Shown one piece after another: positions 61,165 through 64,000 of a DNA stretch of 64,000 nt. Position numbers and translations under genes: made by a program. Source of the DNA: Asaia sp. W19. GTDB lineage: Bacteria > Pseudomonadota > Alphaproteobacteria > Acetobacterales > Acetobacteraceae. Positions within the stretch are counted from its first letter, which is position 1. Each line of letters starts with the position of its first letter. A model generated the notes under the pieces. The model searched no databases. It was not told where the DNA came from and worked only from the letters and a program-made list of their open reading frames with translations. Where the stretch lies: contig NZ_PNQZ01000013.1 of assembly GCF_003994335.1 (NCBI RefSeq), positions 248,001 to 312,000 of the forward strand. Reading direction: 5' to 3'.

Positions 61165-61986
61165 CTAGAGTTCAAGCGCATCCAGAAGGGCTGTGACCAT
61201 ACCGAGATAAGACGCTCCGAAGAGCCGGTAATGCACCAGCGCCGGGGACAGGCGATACACGTCAATGGCGCGCTCATATCCCTCAGGGAGGGGGCCGTAA
61301 CTCCGCCAGAACCCCGCAGGAGGCGCCGAAAACAGGGTCAGCATGGCGAAATCGGCACTCGCATCTCCGATGACACAGGCCGGATCGATCAGGACGGCCT
61401 CCTCCTGTCCAGAGGATGCAGAGGAGATGAGGACGTTCCCTCCCCAAAGGTCACCATGTAGCAGGGCGGGACGGGGTGTCTGGGGCAGGAAACGATCGAG
61501 CGTACCCGCAAGATGGTTCACGCGCGCAGCCAGTTCCCTTGGCAGGAAATCCAGACATGAACGCAGGCGATGCTCTGCCCAGAACAGGCGCCAATCGGCG
61601 GTCCAGCCGTTGCGCAGCGCCATCGGACCGAAAGCGTAATCCTGATCCCAGCCATAACGGGACGGCTGTGGGGCCTGATGCAGACGCGCCAGGCTTTGCC
61701 CAAGCACCCGCCAGCCCTGCGCGTCGAGCCTGCGGGGCGTCACATATTCCAGAACGAGCAGATCTGCCTGCACCGCCAGCACCTGCGGTGTTCGCGCGCC
61801 TGATTGCCGAAGAGCCTCAAGCATGCCCGCCTCAACCGGCGAGTGCGCACCCAGCTTGACCACAACCGAGCGCTCATCATCAAAACGGAGCTGCCATATC
61901 TCGGACAAATCTCCCCCACCCAAGGGGGAGGCTTCGAAAGACCCCGCTTCGCCGATCAGCCTCGCGGCCGTCTCAAGCCGCGTCAT
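61165..61986 (-). CDS. Fructosamine/ketosamine-3-kinase family protein
   Basis: Protein kinase-like fold, 273 aa. Lys44 (VVVKLG), the catalytic loop HGDLWGGN at 177-184 and the following IDPACVIGDASADFAM metal segment are intact and typical of FN3K/FN3K-RP. Bacterial members studied act on ribulosamine or erythrulosamine residues on proteins, starting their removal. Start at MTRLETAARL, 2 nt after the tyrosine phosphatase stop, so the genes are tightly coupled. Confidence 0.9.
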   Translation of the reverse strand: MTRLETAARLIGEAGSFEASPLGGGDLSEIWQLRFDDERSVVVKLGAHSPVEAGMLEALRQSGARTPQVLAVQADLLVLEYVTPRRLDAQGWRVLGQSLARLHQAPQPSRYGWDQDYAFGPMALRNGWTADWRLFWAEHRLRSCLDFLPRELAARVNHLAGTLDRFLPQTPRPALLHGDLWGGNVLISSASSGQEEAVLIDPACVIGDASADFAMLTLFSAPPAGFWRSYGPLPEGYERAIDVYRLSPALVHYRLFGASYLGMVTALLDALEL

Positions 61987-61988
61987 GC

Positions 61989-62456
61989 TCAGGAATCGAG
62001 CGTGAAGCTGGCCAGATGCGCGCAGCCCAGCGCAATCTCCTGCCACGCCGTCTCGAAATCAATATCCTTGCCGTAGAAGGGATCGGAAATCTCCTCACCC
62101 ACGCGCTCAGGCACGTAATCGAGCAGAAGACGTATGCGCTCCTGTTCCGCCTTAGGTGCGAGGCGGCGCAAGGCTCTCATATGGCCGGAATCGAGGGCGA
62201 TGATATGGTCAAAGCGGCTGAAATCATCTTCCTGCACCTGACGGGCCACGTAGGAATCAATGTCCAGACCATGACGTTTGGCCACGCGGCGCGCCCTCAG
62301 ATCCGGTGCCTCGCCCACATGCCAGACACCGGTCGCGGCGGAATCGATATCGAGCGTCAGGCCGCGCTTGGCCGCCTCAGCCCGCATGGCGGCCTCTGCC
62401 AGGGGAGAACGGCAGATATTGCCTGTGCAGACGAAAAGGAATGAAGGCAAAGGCAT
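61989..62456 (-). CDS. Low-molecular-weight protein tyrosine phosphatase family
   Basis: Phosphatase of 155 aa. The P-loop CTGNICRS has Cys10 and Arg16 (C-x5-R), and the general acid Asp125 lies in SDPFYGKD. Start is MPLPSFLFVCTG; the longer frame upstream is not family-like. It is the first gene of a two-gene unit with the ketosamine kinase. LMW-PTP-A homologues of other organisms dephosphorylate ribulosamine-5-phosphate and erythrulosamine-4-phosphate on proteins, which is the likely role here. Confidence 0.92.
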   Translation of the reverse strand: MPLPSFLFVCTGNICRSPLAEAAMRAEAAKRGLTLDIDSAATGVWHVGEAPDLRARRVAKRHGLDIDSYVARQVQEDDFSRFDHIIALDSGHMRALRRLAPKAEQERIRLLLDYVPERVGEEISDPFYGKDIDFETAWQEIALGCAHLASFTLDS

Positions 62457-62669
62457 AGGCTCTATCCCGCGCGGTCTTTGTTTTGCCCAAGACCAGAATT
62501 GGCGTATCGGCCTCGGGAGGAAAAGCCAGAATAGACAGCCCGACGCGGTTGAAAATGCCACACCCTATCAAGACTTTGCTACCGGAGCGGTCGGGAACTA
62601 TTCGCAATTATCGACGCTACGCGCCCTCAAAGAGGCGCAGGCGTGACGCCCCCCTCAACTCGTTCTATC

Positions 62670-63674
62670 CTAATGGGCCCATCCAGCCAGGCAATCCTCG
62701 CGCACCGCCTCCGGGACCGGAATATAGTCGAGACGTTTTGCCTCCTCATTCCCTTCTCTCAGCCCCAGTTCGAAAAAACGTTTGACCTTAGGACGGGTCT
62801 GACTGGGGACGATGGCATAGGTTGCGCTCATGATCGGCCAGGCATTCGCGCCCGCGCTATCGAGCAAATCGACCACATGCCCCTGTGCGTGCTGCCAGTC
62901 GGCCTGCGCAGCCGTGGCTGCAAAACTGGCCGGGGTCGCTGCCACATAGGCGCCGTCATGGCTCCTGAGCTGCGCCATGGGGATATGATTGTGGCTGGCA
63001 TAGGCATATTCGACATATCCTATGCCGCCGATCGTCTCATGCACGCTGGCCGCCACCCCGTCATTGCCTCGTGCGCCTGCCCCCTCTGTCCAGGCAACCG
63101 AAGTGCCCGCACCGATTTTCGCTCTCCATTCCGGCGAGACATGCGACAGGTAGGAGGTGAATACGAAACTCGTCCCTGACGCGTCGGCGCGGTGAATGGG
63201 GGCCACATCGGCGTCAGGCAGTTTGAGCCCCGGATTTTGCGCCTGAATGCGCGGATCGTTCCATTCAGTGATGCGTCCGTCATAAAGCGCTGCCAGCGTA
63301 GGACCGTCGAGATGAAGCACCCCCGGAGGCACATCGGGGACATTGACGATCACCACAATAGCTCCGAGCGCGGTCGGAAACTGCAGAAGCTTGTGCTCTT
63401 CCAGCAGCGCCTTGGACGCAGGCTTGTCAGAGGCTCCGAAATCGACAGTACCTGCCACGACCTGATTGAGCCCGGCCCCTGAGCCGACACTTTGGTAGTT
63501 GACGCTGATTCCGGCCTTGTCACGCGCGAGCGTGCCCCAGCTTTCGTAGAGCGGGGCTGCAAAGCTGGAACCGGCTCCCGTGACGCTCTGCGCCTGCGCG
63601 CAGGAGAGGGAGAGCGAGGCAGCGAGACCCAGAAACAGCACAGGGCGCGAAATCGAAATCATGGCACCGATCAT
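62670..63674 (-). CDS. pstS: Phosphate ABC transporter substrate-binding protein
   Basis: Periplasmic phosphate-binding protein, 334 aa (an ATG 4 codons later is an equal start). The signal peptide ends SLSCAQAQ. Mature motifs: VTGAGSSFAAPLYESW, the phosphate-loop SGTSFVFTSYLS, and GRITEWNDPRI, all typical of PstS. Usually pstSCAB is one operon, but the next genes on this strand (62457 and lower) are unrelated, so pstCAB must be elsewhere or this is an extra copy. An adjacent plus-strand gene begins at 63770. Confidence 0.92.
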   Translation of the reverse strand: MIGAMISISRPVLFLGLAASLSLSCAQAQSVTGAGSSFAAPLYESWGTLARDKAGISVNYQSVGSGAGLNQVVAGTVDFGASDKPASKALLEEHKLLQFPTALGAIVVIVNVPDVPPGVLHLDGPTLAALYDGRITEWNDPRIQAQNPGLKLPDADVAPIHRADASGTSFVFTSYLSHVSPEWRAKIGAGTSVAWTEGAGARGNDGVAASVHETIGGIGYVEYAYASHNHIPMAQLRSHDGAYVAATPASFAATAAQADWQHAQGHVVDLLDSAGANAWPIMSATYAIVPSQTRPKVKRFFELGLREGNEEAKRLDYIPVPEAVREDCLAGWAH

Positions 63675-63769
63675 TTTTCTTTATCGACATGAACCTGCAT
63701 CGGGATATCCTGCCCGACGCGACCCGACCTGAATTCTAGCACAGCACAGTAAAAGGACTGAAATCGCCC

Positions 63770-64000
63770 ATGCAATCCGGTTTCACACAGGCCTGGCCGA
63801 CCTCTCCGCGCGCGGAGCGCTCACGACGCTGGGCATGGATCGTCCATATCCTGTTCATCGCCTCCTTCTTCTGCGGCATCACCAGTATTCCCGGTGTGAT
63901 CGTGGCCTATATGAAGCGTGGTGAGGCGCAGGGCACGATCTATGAGAGCCATTTCATCTATGCCATCCGCACGTTCTGGCTGGGTCTTCTCGGCGCGGCA
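63770..64000 (+). CDS. DUF4870-like membrane protein (N-terminal part, cut by edge)
   Basis: An open frame from ATG at 63770 runs to the window end (77 codons). It reads MQSGFTQAWPTSPRAERSRR and then two hydrophobic helices: WIVHILFIASFFCGITSIPG and FIYAIRTFWLGLLGAA, with YMKRGEAQGTIYESH between them. This is the pattern of small DUF4870/Tic20-like proteins. AAGGA lies about 13 nt upstream, rather far. Function unknown; the rest is outside the window. Confidence 0.7.
   Translation, partial: MQSGFTQAWPTSPRAERSRRWAWIVHILFIASFFCGITSIPGVIVAYMKRGEAQGTIYESHFIYAIRTFWLGLLGAA

Overview
The window looks like a chromosomal segment from an acetic acid bacterium (Alphaproteobacteria, Acetobacteraceae; an Asaia- or Gluconobacter-like genus is my guess, not shown). 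Support: GC-rich coding DNA, the alphaproteobacterial block DUF3576 lipoprotein-leuS-lptE-holA, a tRNA-Arg(CCU) gene split by a group I intron, and many transport and sugar-alcohol genes. No rRNA, IS element, CRISPR array, prophage or recognisable pseudogene was seen.

Region 1 (1-16.4 kb, minus strand): the core transcription/translation block, read right to left: rplK-rplA-rplJ-rplL-rpoB-rpoC, a hairpin, then rpsL-rpsG-tuf-rpsJ-rplC-rplD-rplW-rplB (rplB runs off the left edge). Two usual members are missing: fusA is not between rpsG and tuf, and secE-nusG is not upstream of rplK.

Region 2 (16.5-24.9 kb, minus strand): an OmpR-type response regulator and sensor kinase followed by a tripartite RND efflux pump (permease, adaptor, outer-membrane lipoprotein), with 4-bp stop/start overlaps inside the pump operon. 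Region 3 (25-29.4 kb, minus): RmuC, a small Cys-containing lipoprotein, a PfpI/DJ-1 family protein, a BaiN/YhiN flavoprotein and a glutathione S-transferase. Region 4 (29.5-31.8 kb, plus): minC-minD-minE followed by a YidB-like gene and a terminator.

Region 5 (32-43.1 kb): a small membrane protein, a Tat-type exported Yellow/royal-jelly-like beta-propeller divergent from a TonB-dependent receptor, two glycosyltransferase-type genes, and a four-gene peptide-type ABC importer with no binding protein. Region 6 (43.2-50.3 kb, minus): holA, lptE, leuS, a DUF3576 lipoprotein, and a large SARP-type regulator with a TolB-like middle domain. Region 7 (50.6-54.6 kb): the intron-split tRNA-Arg(CCU), a small membrane protein, a dicarboxylate-type symporter and an amino acid permease.

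Region 8 (54.9-61.1 kb): a candidate catabolic locus for an unidentified polyol or ketose: dihydroxyacetone-type kinase, GntR/UTRA regulator, zinc dehydrogenase, DeoC/LacD/LsrF-type aldolase and FGGY kinase, with strong palindromes in its divergent control region. Region 9 (61.1-64 kb): an operon of a low-molecular-weight tyrosine phosphatase homologue and a fructosamine-kinase homologue (a likely protein-deglycation pair), a PstS phosphate-binding protein and the start of a DUF4870-like membrane protein cut by the right edge.

The least described parts are the intron-split tRNA, the sugar locus with its operators, and the altered ribosomal operon composition.
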